Translations under genes and position numbers: made by a program
From: Hyphomicrobiaceae bacterium
GTDB lineage: Bacteria > Pseudomonadota > Alphaproteobacteria > Rhizobiales > Hyphomicrobiaceae
Direction: 5' to 3'
DNA length: 64,000 nucleotides
NCBI GenBank assembly: GCA_022844275.1
Contig: JALHMB010000006.1
Span: 215,001-279,000, forward strand
The notes under the pieces: model-generated
The model's input: only the letters and a program-made list of their open reading frames with translations
Databases searched by the model: none
Told to the model about the DNA's origin: nothing
Part shown: in pieces, positions 36,791 through 47,079 of the stretch
Layout: each line of letters begins with the position of its first letter
Position numbering within the stretch: position 1 is the first letter of the stretch

Positions 36791-38158
36791 TCAGCGCGCC
36801 GAACGATCGCCGCCGAAGACGATGCGAGCACGCACGCCACGGCCTGCCCGGCTCTTGATATCGAGACGCGCGCCGTTCGCCGCGGCAAGCGAGCGCGTCA
36901 GTGGCAGTCCGAGGCCGGTCTTGCGCGGTGCGCTGCCGGCCGCATTGCTCTTTTCGGCAGGCGGCATTCCAGGGCCGTTGTCCTCGACCTCGACCCACAC
37001 CTCGCCATTCAGCTCATAGCCCGTCGTCACCTTGATGCGCACCGACGGGCCACCATGCTTCATGCTGTTGGAGACGAGGTTGATCAACATCTGCCGGACA
37101 TTCAGGCGGTCCGCCGTCACGCGCGGCAGGCCGCCGCCGAGCGCCGCCTCGAGCCGGGCACCGGATTTCTCGGCCAACGGTTGCAGCGACGTGTTCATGG
37201 CCTCGACCTCGGCATTGAGATCGATCTCGGCAAGGACGCGCGCCGAACCCGGCTGGCTCGGTGCATCGCGCAGAATGCCGTCGACGACCTCCAGGCCATG
37301 TCGCGCGCTCGCGAGAATGTCGCGGACATAGCCGCGGTAGCGCTCGTTCGGCCACGGTCCGAGGCGCTCCTCGGTGATGACCTCGGCAAGCGAGATGATG
37401 GCCGCCAGCGGCGTACGAATCTCGTGCGCGAGATGGGCATGATGCTCGTCCGCGTCACGCGCAGGACTGAGCTTGGGGGCGACGTCGGCCTTGGGCGCAG
37501 GCATCGGCGCGGCAACGGGTGGAATTGCTTTGGCCGTGGGGGGGGCCGAATCCTCATTGGCCGGCGCCTCGACCCCGGCCGTTATACGCGCGGAACCCTG
37601 TCGTATGCGCCGCGCAATCTCGCGCAGCGTCTCCATGTCGTTGAGCGGCGGACTTGGGATTGTGCTTGCCGGCGACTTGGCACGCTCGGGCGGATCATCC
37701 CTCAGGACCGGCGCAACTTTCGCCCGGAGCGCGCTGGCAGGCGCAGGCGCTTCTCGGCGCCGCACATCCTTGCGCTCGACTACCGACTTCCTGAGTGACC
37801 CGGCAATCACCATCAGCAGGCCAGGGCCGACGCTTTCATCGAGCGTGCGCACTTCACAGGCGAGTGTGCGTATGCCGCCCGTCGTCCAGAACTTCAGCGG
37901 TTCGACCGTGCTGCTTGTCGTTTCGAGGAACGAGCCCTGGGCGAAACGCGTGCGCAGCGCTCTGAGCCCCGGCACAACGCTGTCGAGCACGGGCGACATC
38001 GTCGGGGTGCCCCATACCGCGCCGCCCCGCCCGTTGGCCGCAGCAACGGCCCCGCGATCCACATCGATAATCCAAGCGGGCTCGCTGATGCCGGACAGTG
38101 TCTCGGCAAGAGCGCTTTCGATCGGATTTTTAGGAACGAAGTTCAATGGACAATCCAC
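36791..38158 (-). CDS. Soluble sensor histidine kinase
   Basis: About 455 aa. The start is uncertain: GTG at 38158 ((V)DCPLNFVPKNPIESALAETL) is preferred over an earlier ATG at 38248 because the preceding 30 residues look non-coding. A PAS-like N-terminal region (SGISEPAWIIDVDRG) is followed by a Pro/Ala linker, a HisKA motif LAHEIRTPLAAIISLAEVIT with the phospho-accepting His, an N box LVSNSMKHGG, VEDNGPGM, and GLGLPLTRSLAAANG. No membrane segment is seen. No response regulator gene lies next to it, so it is an orphan kinase. Converges on hemY. Confidence 0.87.
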   Translation of the reverse strand: MDCPLNFVPKNPIESALAETLSGISEPAWIIDVDRGAVAAANGRGGAVWGTPTMSPVLDSVVPGLRALRTRFAQGSFLETTSSTVEPLKFWTTGGIRTLACEVRTLDESVGPGLLMVIAGSLRKSVVERKDVRRREAPAPASALRAKVAPVLRDDPPERAKSPASTIPSPPLNDMETLREIARRIRQGSARITAGVEAPANEDSAPPTAKAIPPVAAPMPAPKADVAPKLSPARDADEHHAHLAHEIRTPLAAIISLAEVITEERLGPWPNERYRGYVRDILASARHGLEVVDGILRDAPSQPGSARVLAEIDLNAEVEAMNTSLQPLAEKSGARLEAALGGGLPRVTADRLNVRQMLINLVSNSMKHGGPSVRIKVTTGYELNGEVWVEVEDNGPGMPPAEKSNAAGSAPRKTGLGLPLTRSLAAANGARLDIKSRAGRGVRARIVFGGDRSAR

Positions 38159-38285
38159 TGCTCCGGCCGGCGCGTTCTCCGTTTGTTTACAGCGCCGACT
38201 CGCCGCCTGTCCAGCACCGCAGGGTGGCAGGACCCAAGGGAGCGGCAATCATCCACAGTCGTACGGCCGCAGTGCGCGCTACCGG

Positions 38286-38675
38286 CTACTTCTTTTCGGC
38301 TGCTTTGGGACTGCTCGCCTTGGTGCTGGGTGTCGCCTTCGCAGTGGTAGCTTTGGGAGTTGCCTTGATCTTCTTTATATCCTTGCCCCAGCAGACGTTC
38401 GCGTGAGCGGTGCACGTGTGCTCGTCGAATACGATAAAATCGAGGAATAGCTCGCACTTCACGTTCTTTTCGCCGACGCGATAGTCCTTGACGTTGCGCT
38501 TGGCCATCGTGGCCACGATGTGCTTGTCGAGCAGCGCGAGGGCATCGCGTGTCGGGCCTTCCTTGCCGTAATCGTTGACCTCGAAAGCAAGCACATCGCA
38601 CTCCGCCATGGCCGGAGATGCCGCGAGCACGAAAGCGAGGCCCGCCGCCGCTGAAAAGAGAGAAAGTGCTCGCAT
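38286..38675 (-). CDS. Small secreted protein of unknown function
   Basis: 129 aa. A clear signal peptide (MRALSLFSAAAGLAFVLAAS, then PAMA) is cleaved before ECDVLAFEVND. The mature part has four cysteines (EC, VKCELF, EHTCTAHANVC), suggesting two disulfides in the periplasm. The C-terminal ~30 residues are a Lys/Ala/Thr/Pro-rich tail (IKATPKATTAKATPSTKASS). No known domain is recognised. It lies just upstream of the histidine kinase on the same strand and divergent from the lytic transglycosylase. Confidence 0.75.
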   Translation of the reverse strand: MRALSLFSAAAGLAFVLAASPAMAECDVLAFEVNDYGKEGPTRDALALLDKHIVATMAKRNVKDYRVGEKNVKCELFLDFIVFDEHTCTAHANVCWGKDIKKIKATPKATTAKATPSTKASSPKAAEKK

Positions 38676-38933
38676 CGCCGTTCCTTTCGCGGATCGCCAG
38701 TATGCAGAGACGTGCGCAAACGCAGCGCACGTGCCGCCATTAACCTTGTCTGGCTATAGCGGCCGTGCCAAGCCTTTGCCAGCCCTTGCAGGTGATCCAG
38801 CAGTGGACGCGGCAGAAGCGCAACAAGGGGCCCCGCGCGGTCGTTATTCGCGGAACGACCGTCCCCGCATGATTTTGCCGTATTGGCTCGGCTATCAATG
38901 CCGTTCATTCCAGCCCTTTTTCCGAGGACATGC

Positions 38934-40190
38934 ATGCGCCGGACTGCCCGCCTTACTGCCTGCGCCGTTTCCATTCTCGCCACCTTCGCGGCCCTCTTGT
39001 CTCCCGGCGTCGGCGCGCTCGCTGCTGCACCGCCCGCCAACCCGAGCACGGCGAACTGCCAGAACACCGGCAGCTTCGACGCCTGGCTCAGGAATTTCCG
39101 CCGCGAGGCTGCCGCAGCAGGCGTCACGCAGGCAACTCTCTCGGCCGTTCTCGAAGACATGACGCTGGACCAGGGCATCATTCAGCGTGATCGCCGCCAG
39201 ACATTCTTCGGGCAGAGCTTCGTCGATTTCCGCGGCAAGCTCGTCTCGCGCAACCGCATTACCAATGGGCAGCGCCAGATGGAGCGCTACCGCGACGTCT
39301 TTGCGCGGGCCGAGAAGGAATACGGCGTGCCGGCCCCGGTCATCACTGGCTTCTGGGCACTCGAAAGCGACTTCGGCGCCGGCATGGGCAAGCTCTCGGT
39401 GCTGCGCTCGCTGGCGACGCTCGCCTATGACTGCCGCCGCGGCGAGATGTTCACGCGCGAATTCATCGCCGCCCTCAAGATCATCGACCGCGGCGACCTC
39501 AAACCCAGCGACATGATCGGCTCCTGGGCCGGCGAACTCGGCCAGACGCAGTTCCTGCCGACCCACTATCTTGCCCACGCCGTCGACTACGACGGCGACG
39601 GCCGCCGCGATCTCTTCTCGAGCCCTGCCGACGTGATCGGCTCGACGGCTGCCTACCTCAAGCACCTCGGCTGGCGCGCGGGCGAGCCCTGGCTCGAGGA
39701 AGTGCGCGCACCACGCAATCTGAACTGGGCCGAAGCAGATCTCACCATCCAGCATCCGCGCAGCCAATGGGCGAAGTGGGGCGTGACGGGCGCCGATGGA
39801 AAGCCGATCCCCTCTGATGCGAAGCCCGCATCTCTGCTCGCGCTCATGGGGCGCGACGGGCCGCTGTTCCTCGTCTACGACAACTTCAAGATCTATCTCG
39901 AATGGAACCAGTCGCTGAACTACGCGACGACCGTCGGCTATCTTGCCACGCGCTATGCGGGTGCGCCCGAGATGCGCGACGTAGGCAAGGACATTCCCTC
40001 GCTGAGCCTCGATCAGGCCAAGGAGCTGCAGACGCTTCTCGCACAGCGGGGCCATGATGTGGGCCGTATCGACGGCATCATCGGCGCCGGCACGCGCGCG
40101 GCCGTGAAGAAGGAGCAGCTTCGGCTCGGCATGGTCGCGGATGCCTATCCCACGACCGAGCTGATGGAGAAGCTCAGGAGCAAGCGTTAG
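38934..40190 (+). CDS. Lytic murein transglycosylase (MltB family) with peptidoglycan-binding domain
   Basis: 418 aa from the ATG at 38934 (MRRTARLTACAVSILATFAA), which follows GAGG by seven bases. Signal peptide to about residue 31. The SLT-type catalytic domain has the acid Glu in GFWALESDFGAG (E144), and GELGQTQFLPTHYLAHAVDY is typical of MltB. The final ~60 residues form a PG-binding domain (LQTLLAQRGHDVGRIDGIIG). Cleaves glycan strands to 1,6-anhydro-muropeptides in the periplasm. Its stop overlaps the convergent EamA gene by four bases. Confidence 0.93.
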   Translation: MRRTARLTACAVSILATFAALLSPGVGALAAAPPANPSTANCQNTGSFDAWLRNFRREAAAAGVTQATLSAVLEDMTLDQGIIQRDRRQTFFGQSFVDFRGKLVSRNRITNGQRQMERYRDVFARAEKEYGVPAPVITGFWALESDFGAGMGKLSVLRSLATLAYDCRRGEMFTREFIAALKIIDRGDLKPSDMIGSWAGELGQTQFLPTHYLAHAVDYDGDGRRDLFSSPADVIGSTAAYLKHLGWRAGEPWLEEVRAPRNLNWAEADLTIQHPRSQWAKWGVTGADGKPIPSDAKPASLLALMGRDGPLFLVYDNFKIYLEWNQSLNYATTVGYLATRYAGAPEMRDVGKDIPSLSLDQAKELQTLLAQRGHDVGRIDGIIGAGTRAAVKKEQLRLGMVADAYPTTELMEKLRSKR

Positions 40191-41149
40191 CGCTCGTCGG
40201 TTCGCGTCTCCACCGGGGCCTTCACCAAAAAGCGCGCCGCGCGCCACGGGCGGCCATCGATCGCCGCGAGGCCGAGAGCGATCATCACCATGCCGACGAT
40301 GTGCCTCAGTTCGAGCATCTCCCCGAGAAAAATCATGCCGAGGAGAATGGCGCTGACAGGGATCAGCAGCGTCACGAGCGAGGTATTGCTCGCACCTGCC
40401 GTCGCAAGTAGTCGGAAGAAGAGAACGTAGGCGAATGCCGTGGAAAGCGTGGCGATGCCAATCAGTGCTACGATGGCATTGAGGCTGGGCGCGGGGAGCG
40501 ACCACGGACGGTCGAGCACTAGCATCATGGGCAGGAGCAGAATGCTCGACGCAGTAAGCTGACCGGCAGCCGTAGCCATGGGGGCGACCCCCATGGCCCG
40601 AAACCGACGCCCGAAAATGCCAGCGAAACCATAGCTGACGGCGGCCGCGACACACGCGAGCTGGGCCACGACATTGGTGCCGAGGGCGCGCGCCGCATCA
40701 CCCCCGATCATGATAGCAACGCCGGCGAGCCCCGCCAGCACGCCGAGAATGCGCCCGCCGGTCAACTTCTCGTCCGCTGTCAGGACATGCGCCAGCACGA
40801 CGGTGAAAAGAGGCGTCGAGGCATTCAAGATCGACGCGACACCCGAGGCAATGTGCTGCTGTCCCCAGACAATTAGCGAGAAGGGGATAGCGTTGTTGAG
40901 GAGCCCCATGCCGAAGAAGGCGATCCAAACGCGCCGTTCCGAAGGCATTCTGATGCCGGCAACCTTCAGGACAGCGACCAGCACCAGCGCAGCCAGGACA
41001 ACGCGGGCAACGACGATGGTGAAGACTGGCAGTTCCTTGACGGCAACCGCATTAAAGAAGAATGCGCCTCCCCAGACGGCCGCCAGCGTGATCAGCGTCG
41101 CCCATTCGAGCGCGGTCATCGGCCGGTTGACTGCTGGGCTCTGTGACAT
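40187..41149 (-). CDS. EamA/RhaT-type drug-metabolite transporter
   Basis: 320 aa from the ATG at 41149 (MSQSPAVNRPMTALEWATLI), with GGAG upstream; the open frame before it is not conserved-looking. Ten hydrophobic helices in two EamA repeats (WGGAFFFNAVAVKELPVFTI near the start; VSYGFAGIFGRRFRAMG in the middle). Inner-membrane exporter or permease with unknown substrate. No linked regulator is evident. Confidence 0.88.
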   Translation of the reverse strand: MSQSPAVNRPMTALEWATLITLAAVWGGAFFFNAVAVKELPVFTIVVARVVLAALVLVAVLKVAGIRMPSERRVWIAFFGMGLLNNAIPFSLIVWGQQHIASGVASILNASTPLFTVVLAHVLTADEKLTGGRILGVLAGLAGVAIMIGGDAARALGTNVVAQLACVAAAVSYGFAGIFGRRFRAMGVAPMATAAGQLTASSILLLPMMLVLDRPWSLPAPSLNAIVALIGIATLSTAFAYVLFFRLLATAGASNTSLVTLLIPVSAILLGMIFLGEMLELRHIVGMVMIALGLAAIDGRPWRAARFLVKAPVETRTDER

Positions 41150-41252
41150 GAGTTTCTCCGCAGGCCGGACTTGGCCCCGTGGGCTGAGACTGTCGCTTGA
41201 GCCCGGAGGCGGCGCGATCCGTTTCTTGCCGTCGAATTGAGTGCCCGAGCGC

Positions 41253-41945
41253 TTATGAGCGCGGCACCGCGACGAACGCCATGCGCGCGGGGTTGTGCCC
41301 GAGGTTCGGCTGGCGGCGGCGCGCATCGAAGCCGGCGGCTGAGAGGATCGCGAGAATGTCCGTCTCGCTGTAGTGCGCGAGCCCGAGCGCGGCCCGCGTC
41401 TTGCGGTAGTCCGAGAAGAACGTGCGTGCGAGCCCGACGAAGCTCGCGATGAAAAAGCCGTTCGCAGCTGCGAGCTTCAAGAGCGCCATGACATCGGTGA
41501 GCGGTCCCACATCCGGCGGTATGACGTCGGCGATCAGCAGTTGCCCATCGGGTTTGAGCAGTCGGCGCCAGGTCGCCAGCAGACTGTCCAGGTCGGCGCG
41601 GCTCAGATACTGCAGGACCGAGTTCACGACGATCAGATCGAGGCTCGCGTCAGGAATCTCGCCGAGTTGCTCAGGCGCCATCACCACGACATTGCCGAGC
41701 AAGCCGAACTTCTGCTTGAGGCGCGTGCGCACAAGCTCCGCACCATCACAGAGGTGCAAGACTTGGCATTGCTTTGCAACAAGGTCCGCCGATAGTGCCT
41801 CGCCACATCCGAAATCGAGTACGGCTGGACGCCCTTGCGGCAGTGCATCAACGAGTTGGCGTGCGATCAATTCATAGTGCACGGCCTTGTGACGCGCGTT
41901 GACGTAGATCGGCGTATCTTGGTTCCAGTACTCGCGCCAGCTCAT
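41253..41945 (-). CDS. SAM-dependent class I methyltransferase
   Basis: 230 aa from the ATG at 41945 (MSWREYWNQDTPIYVNARHK). Motif I is VLDFGCGEALSADLVAK; the later LDLIVVNSVLQYLSRADLD and WRRLLKPDGQLLIADVIPP are motifs II and III of the Rossmann methyltransferases. The SAM-binding fold is clear; the acceptor is unknown. A HYSETDILAILSAAGFD C-terminal motif is common in small-molecule methyltransferases. Divergent from the glutamate dehydrogenase gene, with ~190 bases between that should hold both promoters. Confidence 0.88.
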   Translation of the reverse strand: MSWREYWNQDTPIYVNARHKAVHYELIARQLVDALPQGRPAVLDFGCGEALSADLVAKQCQVLHLCDGAELVRTRLKQKFGLLGNVVVMAPEQLGEIPDASLDLIVVNSVLQYLSRADLDSLLATWRRLLKPDGQLLIADVIPPDVGPLTDVMALLKLAAANGFFIASFVGLARTFFSDYRKTRAALGLAHYSETDILAILSAAGFDARRRQPNLGHNPARMAFVAVPRS

Positions 41946-42137
41946 GTGAGGCCCTGTCTGCTTGCCGTTCCGGCGGCATCTCCCAAGTTCCACCGAGGGA
42001 CGCGCCGCGCACTGTCATACTCGAAGCTCGATTCCTGGGCATTATGCACTATCTGCCAGCTGCGCACGTTGCGCGATGGCACAGAGCGCCTCTACTGGAG
42101 GACGCAACGTCGCATTCGAATCTGAAAGGACCAGCCC

Positions 42138-45100
42138 ATGGCGAACAACGCACTGGCTGAGGCCCCCCGCGCGAACACACACCCGATCAACGCCGTGCTC
42201 GACGCGTTGAAATCGAGCGCACCTGACACGCAAGGCCGCCTCGTCCTCGCCCGAGCGCTTCTCGGGTCGTCCGACGAGGCCGCGCTCTCCGACCATCCGA
42301 CCAAGGAGCTCGCAGCGCTCGTCGACCATGCCATGGCTTTCCTCCAGGAAAAGCCGGCTGGCGCGCCGAAGGTCGGGATTCGTCCCCTCGGCGGCGACCG
42401 CGCCGTGATCGAGATTCTCAATCAGGACATGCCCTTCCTGATGGACAGTATCGCGGCCGAGTTGCACGCACGCGGCCTGGCGATCGATCTCGTGTTGCAT
42501 CCGCTGATCAAGAGCGAGCGCACACCCGATGGCCGCTTGGTGCGCATTCTCGCGAGCGGTGACCAAAGCTGGAATGACGGCCGCCAGGAGAGCTACATCG
42601 CGGTCCAAGTCGCAGGTCTCGCGGCAGGTGAAGGCGACACGATCGTCGCGACGCTCAAGGACATCCTCAAAGAAGTCCGCACTGCCGTCGGCGACTGGCA
42701 GGCCATGCTGGCGCGCCTGAGGAAGGCCATCGCCGATCTGGAGAGGGCGCCTGCGAGCGTACCTGCGCCCATGCGCAGGGAGGCGGTCGAATTCTTGAAG
42801 TGGCTCGAAGCTGGCAACATTACGCTCCTCGGCATGCGCGACTACCGCCTCGACGGTGACATGCAGACCGGCACGCTCTCGGCGGACGACGGTGTCGGCC
42901 TCGGGCTGTTGCAGGACCCGAAAGTACTCGTGCTGCGTCGCGGCACCGAGTTCGTGGCGCTGACGCCGGAGATCCGCGAGTTCTATCTCCAGCCGGATCC
43001 GCTCATCATCACCAAGGCCAATGTGCGCAGCCGTGTCCACCGGCGCGCCTATATGGACTACATCGGCGTGAAGACCTACCGCGCCGACGGCACACTCGCG
43101 GGTGAGCTGCGCATCATCGGGCTCTTCACATCGCAAGCGTACGTGAAGCTGCCGCGCGAGATCCCCATCCTACGCCAGAAGATCGAGGGCGTGCTCGAGC
43201 GTTCGAGCTTCCCGCCGGAGAGCCACGCGGGAAAATCGCTGCTCAACGTGCTCGAAACCTTCCCGCGCGACGAGCTGTTCCAAATCAGCACCGAAGAGCT
43301 GGCGACGTGGTCTGCGGGCATCCTCGATCTGGAGCTGCGGCCGCGCGTGCGCGTGTTCGCGCGCGTCGATCGCTTCGATCGTTTTGTCTCCGTGCTCGTA
43401 TTCGTGCCAAGGGACCGCTTCTCGACGCGCGTGCGCGAGGAGATCGGAAGTTATCTCGCGCAGACCTACCGTGGACACGTATCAGCCTTCACGCCCTACT
43501 TTGCCGAGGGCCAGCTCACACGCGTGCACTTCATCATTGGTCGCCATGAAGGCACCACGCCGAATGTAACGACGGAGACGCTCGAACAGGGCGTCGCGAC
43601 GATCGTAAAGACCTGGCAGGATCGCCTTGCCGAAGCGCTCCAAAAGGCGGGGCCGAAGACGGCGGCGTTGGCCAGCAAGTATCGCGAGGCTTTCTCGGCG
43701 GGGTACGCGGAGTTCTTTCCGACGGCACGCGCGCTCGAAGATATCCGGCGCATCGAGCGGCTGGGACCGGACCGCCCGCTCGCCATCGACTTCTATGTCG
43801 AGAAATCCAGCGGCACCGAGCGGCTGCGCGCCGCCGTCTATCGCTTCGACGATCCAATCCGGCTCTCGGAGCGCGTACCGGTGCTCGAGAACCTCGGCTT
43901 CTCGGTCGTAGACGAGCGCACGTACGAGATCGCGCCGCGCTTCGGCGACATGATCCGCAAGGTCGTGCTGCACGACATGGTGCTGGAGCCGATCGACGGC
44001 GCCGCTATCGATATCAAGAAGCATGACGAGCGGCTCGAGGATGCCTTCCGCGCGGTGCTCGCAGGTGTCGCGAGCAGCGACACGTTCAACCGGCTGATCA
44101 TCGCGGCCGGCGCGGACTGGCGCGAAGCGGCGCTCATGCGCTCCTATGCGGCCTACATGCGCCAGCTCGGCCTACCGTTCGGCCCTGCTTACATTGCAGC
44201 GACGCTCATCGGTCATGCCGGCATCGCACGGGATCTCATCGAGCTTTTCCATCACCGCTTCAATCCCGATCAGGGCGGCTCGGCCGATGAGCGTCTCGCG
44301 AACGAGGCCCCGATCCGCGAGCGCATTGCAGGCGCGCTCTCGACCGTCCAGAGCCTAGATGAAGATCGCATCATCAATCATCTGCTGAGCCTCGTCGGCG
44401 CGACCGTGCGCACGAACTTCTACCAGAAGGACAAGAAGGGCCTGCCGCCGGAGACCATCGCCGTTAAGCTCGTGGGCCGTGAAATCGAGTTCATGCCGCG
44501 CCCGCGCACATACCGTGAGATCTGGGTCGCAAGCCCGCGCGTCGAGGGCGTACATCTGCGCTTTGCACCGATCGCGCGCGGCGGCATCCGCTGGTCGGAT
44601 CGCGCGCAGGACTTCCGCACGGAAGTGCTCGGCCTCGTCAAGGCGCAGCAGGTGAAGAACGCGGTGATCGTGCCCGCCGGCTCCAAAGGCGGCTTCCTGC
44701 CGAAGCTGATGCCGCGCGGCGGCTCGCGCGAGGCGGTCCAGGCCGAAGGTATCGCGGCCTACCGCATTTTCATCTCGGCCATGCTCGATCTCACCGACAA
44801 TCTCGTTGACGGGAAGATCGTGCCGCCGGACCGCATCGTGCGCTACGACGGCGATGACCCTTATCTCGTCGTAGCGGCCGACAAGGGCACGGCTACATTC
44901 TCAGATCTCGCCAACGAGCTTTCGACGAGCCGCGATTTCTGGCTCGGCGATGCTTTCGCTTCGGGCGGCTCGGCCGGCTACGACCACAAGAAGATGGGTA
45001 TCACGGCGCGCGGCGCCTGGGAGTGCGTCAAGCGCCACTTCCGCGAGATGGACGTCGATATCCAGACGCAGCCCTTCACCGTTATCGGCGTCGGCGACAT

Positions 45101-46964
45101 GTCGGGCGACGTGTTCGGCAATGGGATGTTGCTCTCGCCCGCCATCTGCCTGCTTGCCGCATTCGATCATCGCGACATCTTCATCGATCCGAGCCCGGAT
45201 GCGGCCGCGAGCCTCACCGAGCGAGCGCGCCTCTTCGCGCTGCCCCGTTCGAGCTGGCAGGACTACAACAAGGTGCTGATCTCCAAGGGTGGCGGCATCT
45301 TCTCGCGATCATCGAAGTCGGTGCCGCTGTCGCCCGAGATCCAGGCCATGCTCGGCGTCAAAGCTCAGCACATGACGCCCGCCGAGTTGATGAACGCGAT
45401 CCTCAAGACCAAGGCCGACCTACTTTGGTTCGGCGGCATTGGTACGTACATCCGCGCCTCGACGGAAACGGACGCCGATGCCGGCGACCGCGCCAACGAT
45501 GCCATCCGCATCACGCCACAGGAACTGAAGGCGAAGGTCATCGGCGAAGGCGCCAACCTCGGCGTGACGCAGCGCGCGCGCATGGAGCTCGCGGCTCGCG
45601 GCGTGCGCCTCAACACGGACTTCATCGACAATTCGGCGGGCGTGAACTCCTCCGACCAGGAGGTGAACATCAAGATCGCGGTCGTTCCGGTCGTCAAATC
45701 CGGCCGCCTCGACATCACGGCGCGCAACAAGCTGCTCGCCAGCATGACCGACGAGGTCGCCGACGCTGTCCTGCGCAACAATTATCAGCAGTCGCTGGCG
45801 CTGAGCCTCGCCGAACGCAATGCCGTGGCTGATCTCAGCGGTCACGCACGCCTTATCGAAGCTCTGGAGCAGCGCGGCATTCTCGAGCGCGAGATCGAGT
45901 TCCTGCCCTCCCTGCCGGAGATCGCCGTGCGTCAGTCGTCAGGTCGCGGACTTACGCGGCCGGAACTCGCGGTGTTGTTGAGCTACGCCAAGATTGCGCT
46001 GCGCAGCGACTTGCTCGCGAGCGCGGTGCCCGATGCGCCGGCACTCGAGCCCCGCCTCATCGAGTACTTTCCGCCGGAGCTGGCGCGCGCCTATCCCGAT
46101 GATCTGAGGCGCCATCAGCTCCGCCGCGAAATCATTGCGACCACGGTGACCAATGCCATCGTCAACCGGCTCGGCGCGGCAGCACCCCAGCGCATGGCAG
46201 ACGAAACGGCGCGGCCCGTCCACGAGATCGCCTACGCCTTCACGGTCGCGCGTTCCGTTCTCGGGCTCAACGACATCTGGCCGCGCATCGATGCCCTCGA
46301 CAATCGCATCGATGGCGCTTCGCAGCTCGATCTCTACGCCCGCACGCAGGAAGCCCTCGCGCACACGACGCGCTGGTTCCTGCGCGACGGCCAGGCGGCG
46401 GCCGATCTCGATGGGGCAATCGCGACCCACACCAAAGGCTCAGCCGAGCTCATGGCTCTCATTGCGCGGGGCTTCGGAGAGGAAGTCAAAGCCCAGCTCC
46501 ACGAGAACGCGCAGGCCCTGGTCGACAGCCAGGTGCCTGTCGATTTGGCCAACGATCTCGCGCGTCTGGCTCTGCTCGTCGATGCACCAGCCATTACGGA
46601 AGCCGCGGCGCAGGCCAAAGCCCCGTACGCGACGGCAGCGCGCGTGGTGCTCGGTCTCAACAAGCGCTTCCATCTGCGCAATCTCATCGACTCCGGCCGG
46701 CGCATTCGCGCCACGGATGCCTACGACATGATGGCCGTAGCGGGAGCCGAGCAGGCTCTGCTCGAAGCGCGCCGCCGGATTGCCCTCGGCATTCTGGCGA
46801 CGCCCGGCGAGGATGCGCTGACGCGCTGGAACGAGCAGCACGCGAGCGAGATTGCCCGCGTCGCGGCGGCTCTGAACGATCTCGGTACGAGCGGGCCGCT
46901 GACGCCGGCGCGCCTCATGGTCGCTGCTACGCGCCTCGGGGATCTGTCGCGCACTTCTGCCTGA
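42138..46964 (+). CDS. NAD-specific glutamate dehydrogenase, large 180-kDa class
   Basis: 1608 aa, usual length for the GDH-180 group. Oxidatively deaminates glutamate to 2-oxoglutarate with NAD+, mainly in amino-acid catabolism. The N-terminal half has ACT-like regulatory folds (LNQDMPFLMDSIAAELHARG). The catalytic core includes APIARGGIRWSDRAQDFRTE, NAVIVPAGSKGGFLPK and KGTATFSDLANELSTSRDFW, then DFIDNSAGVNSSDQEVNIKI. The C-terminal helical domain is present. No frameshift is seen across the 4.8 kb. Confidence 0.97.
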   Translation: MANNALAEAPRANTHPINAVLDALKSSAPDTQGRLVLARALLGSSDEAALSDHPTKELAALVDHAMAFLQEKPAGAPKVGIRPLGGDRAVIEILNQDMPFLMDSIAAELHARGLAIDLVLHPLIKSERTPDGRLVRILASGDQSWNDGRQESYIAVQVAGLAAGEGDTIVATLKDILKEVRTAVGDWQAMLARLRKAIADLERAPASVPAPMRREAVEFLKWLEAGNITLLGMRDYRLDGDMQTGTLSADDGVGLGLLQDPKVLVLRRGTEFVALTPEIREFYLQPDPLIITKANVRSRVHRRAYMDYIGVKTYRADGTLAGELRIIGLFTSQAYVKLPREIPILRQKIEGVLERSSFPPESHAGKSLLNVLETFPRDELFQISTEELATWSAGILDLELRPRVRVFARVDRFDRFVSVLVFVPRDRFSTRVREEIGSYLAQTYRGHVSAFTPYFAEGQLTRVHFIIGRHEGTTPNVTTETLEQGVATIVKTWQDRLAEALQKAGPKTAALASKYREAFSAGYAEFFPTARALEDIRRIERLGPDRPLAIDFYVEKSSGTERLRAAVYRFDDPIRLSERVPVLENLGFSVVDERTYEIAPRFGDMIRKVVLHDMVLEPIDGAAIDIKKHDERLEDAFRAVLAGVASSDTFNRLIIAAGADWREAALMRSYAAYMRQLGLPFGPAYIAATLIGHAGIARDLIELFHHRFNPDQGGSADERLANEAPIRERIAGALSTVQSLDEDRIINHLLSLVGATVRTNFYQKDKKGLPPETIAVKLVGREIEFMPRPRTYREIWVASPRVEGVHLRFAPIARGGIRWSDRAQDFRTEVLGLVKAQQVKNAVIVPAGSKGGFLPKLMPRGGSREAVQAEGIAAYRIFISAMLDLTDNLVDGKIVPPDRIVRYDGDDPYLVVAADKGTATFSDLANELSTSRDFWLGDAFASGGSAGYDHKKMGITARGAWECVKRHFREMDVDIQTQPFTVIGVGDMSGDVFGNGMLLSPAICLLAAFDHRDIFIDPSPDAAASLTERARLFALPRSSWQDYNKVLISKGGGIFSRSSKSVPLSPEIQAMLGVKAQHMTPAELMNAILKTKADLLWFGGIGTYIRASTETDADAGDRANDAIRITPQELKAKVIGEGANLGVTQRARMELAARGVRLNTDFIDNSAGVNSSDQEVNIKIAVVPVVKSGRLDITARNKLLASMTDEVADAVLRNNYQQSLALSLAERNAVADLSGHARLIEALEQRGILEREIEFLPSLPEIAVRQSSGRGLTRPELAVLLSYAKIALRSDLLASAVPDAPALEPRLIEYFPPELARAYPDDLRRHQLRREIIATTVTNAIVNRLGAAAPQRMADETARPVHEIAYAFTVARSVLGLNDIWPRIDALDNRIDGASQLDLYARTQEALAHTTRWFLRDGQAAADLDGAIATHTKGSAELMALIARGFGEEVKAQLHENAQALVDSQVPVDLANDLARLALLVDAPAITEAAAQAKAPYATAARVVLGLNKRFHLRNLIDSGRRIRATDAYDMMAVAGAEQALLEARRRIALGILATPGEDALTRWNEQHASEIARVAAALNDLGTSGPLTPARLMVAATRLGDLSRTSA

Positions 46965-47079
46965 ATTCTCCAGGCAGTATCGGGGCAGGAGCTTAGATCT
47001 TGAGCTTCGGGCCCCCTGCGGGCATCCTGTCATGATGGGTGGCATGCCGCGGGGGCGGGCCTCCGTGGGGAACTGAGGC

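Noticed and set aside
38158-38248. Longer N-terminus for the histidine kinase
   Set aside because: The extra 30 residues are Pro/Cys/Arg-rich and unlike a protein start; a downstream GTG fits better, though the true start remains uncertain.
38895-40655. 586-codon open frame antisense to the lytic transglycosylase
   Set aside because: Spans two real convergent genes and has composition typical of shadow frames.
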